Below, piece by piece: positions 54,299-63,760 of a DNA stretch of 64,000 nt. Origin of the DNA: DATFCK01 sp963728975 (GTDB lineage Bacteria > Verrucomicrobiota > Verrucomicrobiia > Chthoniobacterales > UBA10450); contig CAVSMF010000005.1 of the NCBI GenBank assembly GCA_963728975.1, forward strand, positions 267,120-331,119, given 5' to 3'. Position numbers and translations under genes: made by a program. Below the pieces are notes generated by a model. The model was not told the DNA's origin and made no database searches. It saw nothing but the letters and a program-made list of their open reading frames with translations. How positions within the stretch are numbered: the first letter of the stretch is position 1; the number at the start of each line of letters is the position of its first letter.

Positions 54299-55492
54299 TC
54301 AACTCATTTTCTTTATCGCCCGGCGAAAGCCGCGGAAAACGGACAAGTATTTCCACTGACGACGATCGGTTAGAACGCCTTTAATGGACGGAATGGCGGG
54401 CCAGGCGGCATCACCCTGACGCGGAGTGAGCATAGAAATCCAATGATCAGTCATCGCTTCTACCGAAAATTGATGAAGGACACGTTCACGGGCGCAAACA
54501 GATTTAGCCGCAAGTTCCTCACGATGAGAATCAAGATGGAGGATGGCCCGAACATACTCGTGAATGGCGTCGGGAGCGGCAAGATAACCGCTCCTTTCAT
54601 CCACTACTTCGCGAATCCCGCTTTCCAGATCGCTCACCACCGGCACCAATCCGTGGCTCATCGCTTCCAGGAGACTCAAGGGAAGTCCCTCAAAATCGGA
54701 AACCAAAATAAAGACATCATTCGAGTCGAAAAATGGCCTGATCGCTTCGTATTCGACCGCACCGGCAAACCTGATGCTATCCGGGGATACGACCCGCCTC
54801 ATCTCCGTTTCCAACAGACCCCGCTGCGGGCCGTCGCCCACAAAGGTCCAGGAAAAAGCCGCGCCTCTTTTCGTCAGCTCGGCTGCAACAAGCGGTATTC
54901 TGTCAAGTCGCTTCTGTTCGTAAGCCAAACGGCCGACGTACAAGATTCCCAATGGACATTCTGGCTTTGCTCCACGCGCAATAGTCTTGGGCATCGGAAC
55001 CCCACAGGAGATATGGGCTTTCGAAATTGGCCGAAATGCGGGAATACTTTCCAGTCGCCGCAGAATAGTTGCAGAGACAGCAACGACCGCATCAAGGTGT
55101 TCGACATAGCAGGCAAGGCCGCGATAAACACCGGGGTCATCTGAATGCACCATCGCAATTCGAGTGATTCCGGGAGGCAGATACCGCAATACTTCAAAGG
55201 AAAAATGGCCGAGATTTGCAATCACAGCAGTTGGATTGAATTGCCGAAGCCGCTGCAGGGAATCGGAAATTCTATCTTCGAAAATTTGCTTTCGGTCGTT
55301 CAACGTAATAGCTGGAATCCCGCTCGCCCTAAAGGCGGCGTTCATTGGATGATCCGCTTCGCCGCTAATCACTATGCAACGGATTCCCCGCCGTATTAGC
55401 TCCGATACCAGATTATAAACAAATACAGTGGAACCGCCTAGCTTCAGAGTGCCGGTAACGATTGCAATACGAGTCCCGTCGTTTGTCACCAC
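54299..55492 (-). CDS. Glycosyltransferase family 4
   Basis: A 397-residue retaining GT-B enzyme. The N-terminal GTLKLGGSTVFVYNLVSELI is the acceptor domain, YVGRLAYEQKRLDRI begins the donor domain, and VSDFEGLPLSLLEAMSHGLV is the E-x7-E signature. Convergent with the flippase gene, 18 nt away. Cytoplasmic assembly of the lipid-linked glycan; sugar not determinable. Confidence 0.9.
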   Translation of the reverse strand: MVTNDGTRIAIVTGTLKLGGSTVFVYNLVSELIRRGIRCIVISGEADHPMNAAFRASGIPAITLNDRKQIFEDRISDSLQRLRQFNPTAVIANLGHFSFEVLRYLPPGITRIAMVHSDDPGVYRGLACYVEHLDAVVAVSATILRRLESIPAFRPISKAHISCGVPMPKTIARGAKPECPLGILYVGRLAYEQKRLDRIPLVAAELTKRGAAFSWTFVGDGPQRGLLETEMRRVVSPDSIRFAGAVEYEAIRPFFDSNDVFILVSDFEGLPLSLLEAMSHGLVPVVSDLESGIREVVDERSGYLAAPDAIHEYVRAILHLDSHREELAAKSVCARERVLHQFSVEAMTDHWISMLTPRQGDAAWPAIPSIKGVLTDRRQWKYLSVFRGFRRAIKKMS

Positions 55493-55667
55493 GGACGCAC
55501 CTTCCGTCTTGGGTCGAACCGGGACGAAGGCGCCGTGATGCCAATACGGCCCCTTCTTTGCTCGGCTTTGAACTCAATTTTTGCATTCTCAGACGACATA
55601 ATTGTCCTCCATCAGAGTCCGCTATAATAACATAAGCGCTAAAACAACTGCCGAACCATAGCAACGA

Positions 55668-56840
55668 ATGGAAATGTTCAAGTCGCCGATTTCGGTCTTA
55701 CTGCTAAACTGCGGTGCTTGGCACACCCCTAATACTGCAAGAGCATTTGCTGAGCGGCAGGCGCTTGCCGGCCTCTGGATCACTCTGGGAAATCATGTTG
55801 GCGTGCCTCCGGACAAGTATCGTCGGGGATGGCCTTTCCAAGCAGCCATGCTCCCCTTGTATAAATTCGCATCTGAAAACTGGGAGGAACGGGCTTTTTA
55901 CGCGTTCTTTCCATTGTGGAAGGGATGGCTCCGGCTTCAGAAATTCCCGCGATTTAACGTCGTTCAGGCAATCATGGGCTATGGGACGGAACCTTTTGAT
56001 CACGCCGACAAAATTGGCGCGTTGAAAGTGGTCGATTGCGTCAATAGTCACCCCGTGAGTTACTTCGGTTATTGGCAGCGAGAATGTGATCTTTGGTGCC
56101 CAGGCGCGCACGTTCCAATACCGCGATGGATGTTTGCCCGGATGACACGCGAACTGGAGCGCGCAGATTTGATCCTCTGCCCATCGAATTTTGTTCGAGA
56201 TTCGATGGTTCAAAATGGAATTTCGTCGGAAAAATGCTTCGTCATTCCGTTCGGAGTAGACACTTCGATATTCAAACCGAGGAAGTCGCTGCCGGCCAAA
56301 CCGCGCTTCATCTCAGTTGGAGCGATTTGCCTTCGGAAAGGCCATCAATACCTGTTTCGGGCCTGGGAAATTGCAAGGCGTGCGCTGCCCGATGCGGAGC
56401 TGATCTGCATCGGTCCGGACAAAAGCGACTTCCGAAAGGAGAAGCCTAAATGGGAGAAAAAATTTACTCAGATTAGTTACCTGCCGCGACCAGAGCTGGC
56501 GAAGATTCTCCAGACCTGTACTGCATTCGTTTTTCCATCACAGGAAGAAGGGTTTGCCCGAGTGCAAATCGAAGCCCTTGCCTCCGGTCTGCCCCTGATC
56601 GGCACCCACGAAAGCGGCGCCACGACTGTCGTCCGAGATGGCATCGAAGGGATCATCGTTCCCGGACGCGACCCCGAAAAAATTGCCGAGGCGATGATCC
56701 GTTTGGCTCAAGACAAAGACCTAAATGTCCGAATGAGCCAGGCAGCGCTGGCGACGACCGTCAGCAACACCTGGCAAGCCTACGGCGACCGATTACTGGA
56801 GCGATATACTTACGCGCTTCAGGACAAGAAAATGTCCTAG
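55668..56840 (+). CDS. Glycosyltransferase family 4
   Basis: A 390-residue GT-B enzyme: ISVLLLNCGAWHTPNTARAF, ILCPSNFVRDSMVQNGIS, VIPFGVDTSIFKP, FISVGAICLRKGHQYLFRAW and PSQEEGFARVQIEALASGLP with the E-x7-E motif. The CPSNFVRDS and PFGVD words are common in family 4 mannosyl- or glucosyltransferases. It opens a two-gene run with the next gene (49 nt). Confidence 0.9.
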   Translation: MEMFKSPISVLLLNCGAWHTPNTARAFAERQALAGLWITLGNHVGVPPDKYRRGWPFQAAMLPLYKFASENWEERAFYAFFPLWKGWLRLQKFPRFNVVQAIMGYGTEPFDHADKIGALKVVDCVNSHPVSYFGYWQRECDLWCPGAHVPIPRWMFARMTRELERADLILCPSNFVRDSMVQNGISSEKCFVIPFGVDTSIFKPRKSLPAKPRFISVGAICLRKGHQYLFRAWEIARRALPDAELICIGPDKSDFRKEKPKWEKKFTQISYLPRPELAKILQTCTAFVFPSQEEGFARVQIEALASGLPLIGTHESGATTVVRDGIEGIIVPGRDPEKIAEAMIRLAQDKDLNVRMSQAALATTVSNTWQAYGDRLLERYTYALQDKKMS

Positions 56841-56888
56841 GGCGGTCTCGTTTCCGTCGGCCCGCCCCGGCAGCGCGGCCAAAATATT

Positions 56889-58028
56889 ATGAAAGTAGCC
56901 ATTTTGACGACCGATAATCGCGAGCACCTGCATCAATACGGGGAGTCGCGTCCGCGATTCGGAACGGCGCCGGAAGCGCTGCTGCAAGGATTCACCGGGA
57001 CATCGAACATCGAGATTCATGTTCTCAGCTGTACAAAAAAACCGATGAACTCCCCAACGAAGCTCGCGGAGAATATCTGGTTCCACAGTTTGGTGGTGCC
57101 GCAGATTGGCTGGCTGCGCACGCTATATCAAGGGTGTATTCGAGCAGTCCGGCACCGTTTGACCGAGATTTGTCCCGACATCGTTCACGGCCACGGAACA
57201 GAAAGGGACTGCGCAATCTCAGCCGTGTTATCGGGATACCCCAACGTGATCACCATACATGGAAACATGCGGCTAATCGCCAAGTTGAACCGACCTATGA
57301 TGTTTTCCTACTTATGGATGAGCGCTTATCTCGAACGCTTCACGATCCCGCGCTCCGGCGGCGTTGTATGTATTTCAAAATACACTCAGGCGGCTGTGAA
57401 CCATCTCGCACGGAGGACCTGGGTACTACCAAATGCCGTTGACGAAGAGTTCTTCGATGCGCTGCACGCATTCCCTAGCGAACGCGTTCTCCTTTGTGTA
57501 GGCAATGTGAGTTTGCGGAAAAATCAGAATATGCTGATTCGCGCACTCGATTCAATCGCCGACCAGTTTCAATTCAAGGTTGTTTTTATCGGACCCACCT
57601 CGCCTTCCGACCCCTACGCCGCAGAGTTTTTTCATTTGATCCGCTCACGCATATGGTGTGAGCACATTCCTTATGCCAATCGAGATACGTTAAGAAAGTG
57701 GCTGGCCTGGACTCAAGCGGTCATCGTACCATCACTCGAGGAGAATTGTCCCATGGTCGTCCTCGAGGCCATGGCTTCCGGAGTGCCGTTACTCGCTGCT
57801 AATGTTGGTGGGATCCCGGAGCTGATTGATGGTAAAACGAACGGAATGCTCTTTGACCCTACGGATCGTGAAAACATGAAAACCGTGATTACCACTGCGC
57901 TCAAAAGTCCGGATCTTCTTCAAGGTATGGCCACCGCAGCCAGACAGCGTGCTCTGGAACTCTACCACCCAAGCGTGATAGCCAGAAAACACGTCGCTCT
58001 GTATCGCGAACTCTTGTCACCCGATTAG
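56889..58028 (+). CDS. Glycosyltransferase family 4
   Basis: A 379-residue GT-B enzyme. DIVHGHGTERDCAISAVLSG, GGVVCISKYTQAAVNHLARR, VLPNAVDEEFFDAL, LLCVGNVSLRKNQNMLIRAL and PSLEENCPMVVLEAMASGVP are the landmarks of the fold; PSLEENCPMVVLEAMA is the E-x7-E donor motif. ATG 56889 has no strong ribosome site. Confidence 0.9.
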   Translation: MKVAILTTDNREHLHQYGESRPRFGTAPEALLQGFTGTSNIEIHVLSCTKKPMNSPTKLAENIWFHSLVVPQIGWLRTLYQGCIRAVRHRLTEICPDIVHGHGTERDCAISAVLSGYPNVITIHGNMRLIAKLNRPMMFSYLWMSAYLERFTIPRSGGVVCISKYTQAAVNHLARRTWVLPNAVDEEFFDALHAFPSERVLLCVGNVSLRKNQNMLIRALDSIADQFQFKVVFIGPTSPSDPYAAEFFHLIRSRIWCEHIPYANRDTLRKWLAWTQAVIVPSLEENCPMVVLEAMASGVPLLAANVGGIPELIDGKTNGMLFDPTDRENMKTVITTALKSPDLLQGMATAARQRALELYHPSVIARKHVALYRELLSPD

Positions 58029-58047
58029 GCGCCATCTACTTCGACAG

Positions 58048-59052
58048 TCAACGCCTGGTGACGTTGAGGTAAATCTGCTCAAGGCGAATCGCGATCTCGT
58101 CCCATGAAAAGAACTGGACCTCCGGGGGCTGCAAGCGAGTTGCTTGTTCATAAAACCATTGAAGAGTCGCTCGTGCTGCGGCCGAATGACGATTCCTAAA
58201 GTAGTACGCCCCATCTCCGAACCTTTCGCGCGACCACTTCAGGTCAGGCAGTAAAAGTGGGAGCCCGCAAGCAGCGGCTTCATGCGCAGCCAGAGACCAG
58301 TTTTCGTATTCGCTATACAAAACAAAACCGCGCGCTTTCCGAAATAAGCTGCTCAAAAGAGAGAGGTTATCGACATGTTGCAGATACCTTACGAAACGAT
58401 CGTCGACAAGAGAGTTGAATTCCCGCCAATAGCTATCCTGATCGGAGATCGGTTTGCCGACAAACAGAATCGGGACTTGCATCGTTCGAGCAAGCCGTGC
58501 CAAGTCAACTGATCCCTTGGCAGGAGTTATCGTGCCAACAGTGATAAGGTGGTCCCCCTTCGAACCCGCTGGTGCCGACTCGAGAAATTCCTGCGAAAGT
58601 CCCAATGGAACGACATGAATTTTGTCGTTTTCAACACCATACACAAGACGAAGCACCTCTTTTTCTGCGTTCAGGCCGACAATGTTGCAATTAACATCTG
58701 CGAATGACTCCCAATTGAGCTGTCGTTTTATGCTACTCCATCCGGGGGAACGAATCATGGTCTGAACGATAAGTCCCTGCGTTTTCAAACGAATCGCCGA
58801 GCGGTTGCAGGTGGCGCTAAAAACGCTAGTAACCACAACTGGCATTTTGTTCTTTCTAGCCACATCTAGATAATGACTTGAAGGAATACCAAAGGAATGG
58901 ATCAATGTTCCCTTTTGACCATCATCCCACCATCGAACATATTCCACGTCGATACCCCGGCGTTCCAGTGCCCGTTTCGTTTCTTCTATCTGCTTTTGCA
59001 AGCCCCCATGAGCCAAGGAGAATGGCACCGAATGGTCGATGAGAACTTTCAT
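58048..59052 (-). CDS. Glycosyltransferase (GT-B, family 4-like)
   Basis: A 334-residue protein starting MKVLIDHSVPFSLAHGGLQK. The donor half shows ITVGTITPAKGSVDLARLAR and YSEYENWSLAAHEAAACGLP, an E-x7-E-type motif with substituted flanks. Shorter than its neighbours and more diverged. Convergent with the previous gene, 19 nt apart. Substrate unknown. Confidence 0.82.
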   Translation of the reverse strand: MKVLIDHSVPFSLAHGGLQKQIEETKRALERRGIDVEYVRWWDDGQKGTLIHSFGIPSSHYLDVARKNKMPVVVTSVFSATCNRSAIRLKTQGLIVQTMIRSPGWSSIKRQLNWESFADVNCNIVGLNAEKEVLRLVYGVENDKIHVVPLGLSQEFLESAPAGSKGDHLITVGTITPAKGSVDLARLARTMQVPILFVGKPISDQDSYWREFNSLVDDRFVRYLQHVDNLSLLSSLFRKARGFVLYSEYENWSLAAHEAAACGLPLLLPDLKWSRERFGDGAYYFRNRHSAAARATLQWFYEQATRLQPPEVQFFSWDEIAIRLEQIYLNVTRR

Positions 59053-59148
59053 GAAATCTCAGATTCGATCGGTACTTGTGTAACCAGGTCATAGCAACTG
59101 TGGGGCCACTGCGGTCCAGTGGCTAACTAGCCGCCGCGATTCGACAAA

Positions 59149-60051
59149 TTGTTGCTCTCCATTCACAACGACAATACCTTACTCGACATTGTGGAGGAGC
59201 CGAGAATCTCTATCGTTACCCCGACGTTTAATTGCGCCGTAACCCTGCGCGAGACGATCGAAAGTGTCTCTAATCAGAATTATGAAAACTGGGAGCACAT
59301 TGTCATCGATGGAGGCTCCACCGACTCGACTCTCGATATCATTCGCGACTATCGGCATTTGAGGTGGAGCTCGGGGAAAGACGAAGGGCATTACGATGCC
59401 ATGAATAAAGGAATCGCGCAGGCCACGGGGGATGTGATTGCCGTTCTGAATGCCGATGACACTTATCGGAGTGGGGCTTTCGCGAGCGTCGCAAACGCTT
59501 TTGCCAATCATCCGGAGTGGGATGCCCTATTTGGCGACATCGTTTATGTTGATGGACAAAGTCGTGAAATCATACGGCGACAGGAGGCGCGCTACGATTA
59601 TGACGTGTTGCGCTTTGGAAACGTCTGCTATGTAATTCACCCCACCCTGTTTGTCCGAAAGACCATCTATGATCGAATTGGGACCTACCGCCACAAACAA
59701 TTTCTGAATTGTTGCGATGTCGATTTCATCCTGCGCCTCGGCCAGCAAGGTTGCCGCGTAGGCCTTATTCCTGAATATCTGGCGAACTATCGAATCCACG
59801 AGCACGGGCAATCCGCCGATAGCCGCGTCGCCCGGAACATGGCTCGAGAATATCTCGCGATTCGCAGGGAACACGGTCTTCCCGAAGGAATCAGCGGCAA
59901 ATTGCTGGAGTCATTCGCCAAGGTGAAACGCCAATTGCAAAAGATCGCTTACCGGGGAAGGCCTGATTTGGTTTCCGGGAAACGGTTCTTAAAGAAACAC
60001 ATGCGGCGCCAAACACAGTTCTCCTCGAATATTGGCGTGGACAAACTTTGA
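59149..60051 (+). CDS. Glycosyltransferase family 2
   Basis: A 300-residue inverting GT-A enzyme: RISIVTPTFNCAVTLRETIE, SNQNYENWEHIVIDGGSTDS, SGKDEGHYDAMNKGIAQATG and the metal-binding VLNADDTYRSGA. The start is taken as TTG 59149; no ATG is available before the conserved core, and the 97 bases upstream contain no gene. Resembles WcaA-like transferases of capsule/colanic acid-type loci. Confidence 0.88.
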   Translation: MLLSIHNDNTLLDIVEEPRISIVTPTFNCAVTLRETIESVSNQNYENWEHIVIDGGSTDSTLDIIRDYRHLRWSSGKDEGHYDAMNKGIAQATGDVIAVLNADDTYRSGAFASVANAFANHPEWDALFGDIVYVDGQSREIIRRQEARYDYDVLRFGNVCYVIHPTLFVRKTIYDRIGTYRHKQFLNCCDVDFILRLGQQGCRVGLIPEYLANYRIHEHGQSADSRVARNMAREYLAIRREHGLPEGISGKLLESFAKVKRQLQKIAYRGRPDLVSGKRFLKKHMRRQTQFSSNIGVDKL

Positions 60052-60116
60052 ATCTCGAACAGAACTGCCGGCGTTTACGCAAAGCCGGTAGATAATCTTG
60101 CTTATTCGCGGAGGAT

Positions 60117-61043
60117 TTACCCTTTCACTGCTCTAATGCAGTGGAAAAATCCAAACCGGTTACCGCTAAACCGTATTCCGCGGTTCCCTTTGTGGAGGGT
60201 CTCTGGCGTTTCCTCTTCAGCCGGCCCGGTCTGGCCGCGCTCGACATAATCAGCAAGGCCCCATGATCGAGAGTATCCCGCTAGATTAAGAACCAGTCGA
60301 TAAATCAGATTCAGCGGCGCCGCTGCCGAAGCGGCGAGGTAATCTGCCGAGGTAATTTCCGTGTGGACCGAAACGTTTTGCAGGGGAAATGAAAAAAGCA
60401 TCGCCTGCAATTCTCGCCGTGTGTAAGCCTTTGTTCCAAGACTCTCGAAGTGATTCCACATTACCCGACTAAGGGATTGAAACGGTTTTCCCTTTAGCAA
60501 ACCCGATTTGATCCACTGATTTACCACACAGATGCTGTGTCGGTTATACAGCATGACCTTAATTTCGCCGCCAGGACGCACCACTCGGACCAATTCGGCG
60601 ATCGCCTGTTCGGTGTTCGGAGAGTGATGCAGCACCCCGAATGAGTAACCCAAGTCAAAGCTGTTGGACTCAAAGGGCAGCTGCTCAGCATCCGCAACCA
60701 TGATCTTTTCCGGTGTCGGCAATCCATAGGCCTCGATGCGATGACTAAGATTATCCAATGCTTCGGGCGTCAGATCGATGCCTGTGACGCGAGCGCCTGC
60801 GCGAAGCCATTGAATGAAATCCGTTCCCGCACCGAATCCTACTTCCAAAACCTGTTTGTTGTGGTACCGGCTAAATTGCGCAAAGGCGTGAATGAACGGC
60901 TGATCCCGATACCGAAATGACTCGATTTGTTCGAAGTACTTCTTGGAAAACTTTGCCGCAGACGCGACCTGAGTGTCGCAGCTTTGTTGATTCCAGAATT
61001 CTCGGACCTCAGTTTTTAGCTCCTCTGTCCGCCGATCACTCAT
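60117..61043 (-). CDS. Class I SAM-dependent methyltransferase
   Basis: A 308-residue protein: VLEVGFGAGTDFIQWLRAGA, VTGIDLTPEALDNLSHRIEA, SFDLGYSFGVLHHSPNTEQA and VVRPGGEIKVMLYNRHS are methyltransferase motifs I-III. The C-terminal 100 residues (GTKAYTRRELQAMLFSFPLQ) are typical of SAM enzymes in polysaccharide loci. It is 6 nt from the dehydrogenase gene on the same strand, downstream of it. Confidence 0.85.
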   Translation of the reverse strand: MSDRRTEELKTEVREFWNQQSCDTQVASAAKFSKKYFEQIESFRYRDQPFIHAFAQFSRYHNKQVLEVGFGAGTDFIQWLRAGARVTGIDLTPEALDNLSHRIEAYGLPTPEKIMVADAEQLPFESNSFDLGYSFGVLHHSPNTEQAIAELVRVVRPGGEIKVMLYNRHSICVVNQWIKSGLLKGKPFQSLSRVMWNHFESLGTKAYTRRELQAMLFSFPLQNVSVHTEITSADYLAASAAAPLNLIYRLVLNLAGYSRSWGLADYVERGQTGPAEEETPETLHKGNRGIRFSGNRFGFFHCIRAVKG

Positions 61044-61049
61044 TGTGTC

Positions 61050-62303
61050 CTAAAGCTGCCAGGTTGGCAGGACTCTCGTCGATTTGGGCAGTTTGACAGT
61101 TCGATACTGAGGCCAGGGACAGCAGACCACCGCCAGTTCGATATCGCTGCGTTGATGGAGGGCGTCGATGTCCCCCACCATTTCGAATTCGTGGAGGGCC
61201 GGACTGTTGGACGGAGTGCCCGCGTAATCATGGACCAGAACATGATAACCTTGCCGCTTCAGGTGCTGGGCCAGGTGCAGACCCGCCGATTCCTCCGTGA
61301 TGTAGGTGTCCGGCTTGTACGACATCCCGAGGATCAACACGGTGTCTCCCGGCGTAACTGCCGCCCGCACGCGATCGAGCAAATTCTGTTTTGTTAGTTC
61401 GTTGGTCCGATCGGACGCTTCCGCCAGCGGCGCTTCCAATGCCACTTCGCGAGCCGCGTAGGCCAGCAGACGGTTGTCCCGAGGAAAACAGGGTCCGCCA
61501 AAGCTCAGGCCCGGCCGGAGATATTTGTGGCCGATCCGGGTGTCTGTGCCAATGGCATCGAGGATGGCGTTGATGTCGGCTTTGGGAAATCGCTCGGCGA
61601 TCATCCGGAGCTGGTTGGTGAAACTGATCTTCATGGTGATATAGCTGTTCACCGAAATCTTGGTCAGCTCCGCGCTGATAATCGACATCCGGGCAATCCG
61701 GCATTTGTTGCGAGTGTAGTGCCGATACAACTCTTCCAGGGCCGAACCGGCAGCGTCATCGCTCTCGCCGATCAAAACGAAATCCGGTTCCAGCAGCCCG
61801 TTGATTACATTTCCGAGCGCGATGAATTCCGGATTATAACAAACGTGAAATTCTGAGCCGCATTTCCAGCCTGTTTCCTTCTCCAGCATCGGAATTAAAA
61901 CCCCGTCCAGCGCGCCCGGCGTGGTGGTGGAGCTGCAAACAAAGATATGCCCCTTCTTTCCTGCCTCCCGAATGGCCCTGGCCACCGGCTGCATCGCTTT
62001 AAGAAGGTATTCGTTGGAAAAGCTCCCGTCCGGCAGACTCGGTGACGGCGGAATAAAAAAAGACGCGTCGGTTTGGACGGTTTCGGCTGGGTCATTCGTG
62101 GCGCGAAGCCGGCCCTTCGCTGCGGCCATCGTCTCGGAAAGAAGCGGTTCATCCACCGGCTGAACCCCGGCATTGACCTTGTCGATTTTTTCGGGATCGA
62201 CATCCAAACCCACGACCGGAAAACCGCGAGCGGCAAACGTCGCAGCCATGCAGCCCCCCAGTTTGCCCAGGCCGCAAACGGAGACGGTTTTAATCGTTTT
62301 CAT
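61050..62303 (-). CDS. UDP/GDP-sugar 6-dehydrogenase family protein
   Basis: A 417-residue NAD-dependent nucleotide-sugar dehydrogenase making a hexuronic acid donor. NAD motif VCGLGKLGGCMAATFAARGF at the N-terminus, VCSSTTTPGALDGVL and CYNPEFIALGNVINGLLEPD in the middle, catalytic cysteine 272 in GLSFGGPCFPRDN, and the C-terminal LILGMSYKPDTYITEESAG. The C-terminal motif reads SYKPDTY rather than the usual AFKPDTDD. Starts MKTIKTVSV. Probably supplies an acidic sugar for the surface polymer. Confidence 0.9.
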   Translation of the reverse strand: MKTIKTVSVCGLGKLGGCMAATFAARGFPVVGLDVDPEKIDKVNAGVQPVDEPLLSETMAAAKGRLRATNDPAETVQTDASFFIPPSPSLPDGSFSNEYLLKAMQPVARAIREAGKKGHIFVCSSTTTPGALDGVLIPMLEKETGWKCGSEFHVCYNPEFIALGNVINGLLEPDFVLIGESDDAAGSALEELYRHYTRNKCRIARMSIISAELTKISVNSYITMKISFTNQLRMIAERFPKADINAILDAIGTDTRIGHKYLRPGLSFGGPCFPRDNRLLAYAAREVALEAPLAEASDRTNELTKQNLLDRVRAAVTPGDTVLILGMSYKPDTYITEESAGLHLAQHLKRQGYHVLVHDYAGTPSNSPALHEFEMVGDIDALHQRSDIELAVVCCPWPQYRTVKLPKSTRVLPTWQL

Positions 62304-62415
62304 CGAAACACTTCACGTGTCGCAGGTTGGACGAAACGTCAAGTAGCTGGAAGCGGGCCGCTCGCCGCCCCTAATCCATAAACGATATTTTGTCGTCAAG
62401 GACGGTATCGAACAC

Positions 62416-63621
62416 TCACACGAGTTGCAAAGCTTCCTCCAGGCTTTTCAGGTAACATTTATCGGTGAATTCTTCGCGATAACGCCGGCGGAGTTTCGCC
62501 GCTAGATCTACGCGCATGGATTGAAGCAACGCGCGAGCAAGCATAGAGTTGCTCCGCTCGGAGATCAAGAATGGGTAGTTTTTCGGCAACAGCTCTGGGA
62601 TCGCGCGCCAGGCACTGGCAACAATGTTCAAGCCGAATGCCATCCCTTCGATGATGCTGACCGGTTGTCCCTCGGCGGAATAGAAGCTAGGAAAACAAAG
62701 GCAGTCACTTTGCTGTAATAATTTAGCCTTCGCTTCAAGGTCGATAAAACCAACATAATTCACTTCGTTTGGATGTACATAGCACCACGAATCAAATTCA
62801 CGTCGTTCACGGACAGATAAAAATGCACCAGCCACTGTCAGATGTATCCGAATTGGCAGCCCTTGGCCGCAGAGATCCTTATTCGCCAGCAAAACCGCAT
62901 CCAGCGCGTCAAAAAGTCCCTTGTCGCGAGTACAATTAGCCAAGAACACAACATGGTATTTCTGTAACACCGAGGATGTACGTGTCCGCCCCTCAAATAA
63001 CGCAAGCCGCTCCGCAAATCGGCTTACCCGATATTGCACCACGGAGTCATCAAAAGTTGGGCACGGATCCGGGATTCCATTTGGTACCATAGCGATCCGC
63101 TTTGATCGAAAATACACCGCGTCGGTTGAAAGGCTATTGGCTAAAATTACACTCAGGGACGGCACGCCCAGAAGAGCCTGTGCCATCCGTTGCTCCCAGG
63201 AAAAACCGCTTTGCTGCAACCACTCGGTCAATCCTGTCGCGTGCCAGTGGAAAATTATGCGATGAAAAAATGGGCGACACAAAAGTAATACTATACAGTC
63301 CCGGTAAAAAGCGGTCCGCTTTGCCGGTGCCGGAATGTAGTAAAAGTTCTTCGCGCCGTAGAAGAAACGAAGCCAGACCGCTTCCAAACAATATCTTAAT
63401 AAACGAAAGGCCTTCCCAATCCGAAAAGAACCCACGTCCGGCAGATTTTTCGATAAACGTGCGTTAACATGAAAACATTGGACAGAGTCGGCCATGCAGC
63501 TTCCATCCCGCAACCTCGACGTTTTCCGGTAATCGCCTCCTAAGCCATCGATCATTAATTTGACCATATAGCTCTGTCCGTGAAAAGGAGGCGGAGTATG
63601 AGCGAAGACGACGAGTTTCAC
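62416..63621 (-). CDS. Glycosyltransferase family 4-like
   Basis: A 401-residue protein from GTG 63621. The opening KLVVFAHTPPPFHGQSYMVK carries the PPPxHGxS motif of GT4 enzymes; YHVVFLANCTRDKGLFDALD and PSFYSAEGQPVSIIEGMAFG form the donor site with an E-x7-E-type pattern. No Shine-Dalgarno is evident. The 112 bases before the dehydrogenase gene (62304-62415) hold no gene. Confidence 0.85.
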   Translation of the reverse strand: MKLVVFAHTPPPFHGQSYMVKLMIDGLGGDYRKTSRLRDGSCMADSVQCFHVNARLSKNLPDVGSFRIGKAFRLLRYCLEAVWLRFFYGAKNFYYIPAPAKRTAFYRDCIVLLLCRPFFHRIIFHWHATGLTEWLQQSGFSWEQRMAQALLGVPSLSVILANSLSTDAVYFRSKRIAMVPNGIPDPCPTFDDSVVQYRVSRFAERLALFEGRTRTSSVLQKYHVVFLANCTRDKGLFDALDAVLLANKDLCGQGLPIRIHLTVAGAFLSVRERREFDSWCYVHPNEVNYVGFIDLEAKAKLLQQSDCLCFPSFYSAEGQPVSIIEGMAFGLNIVASAWRAIPELLPKNYPFLISERSNSMLARALLQSMRVDLAAKLRRRYREEFTDKCYLKSLEEALQLV

Positions 63622-63760
63622 GGAGAACGGAATGTCATTCGCAAGCTGAGAAAGCCGAGACTAACGGGCGGAGGACCCGTTACGAGACGTATATTCTGGA
63701 CTAATATTCGTTTGCAAATGTTCAGCCGCTCTTCGCGCGCGTAATCCTTCGGCTCCCGAC

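Noticed and set aside
63598..63744. Small plus-strand frame (48 codons) with a strong aaggagg-like site before ATG 63598.
   Set aside because: The apparent ribosome site is the complement of the conserved PPPFHG codons of the glycosyltransferase on the other strand; the frame overlaps that gene start and shows no family features.
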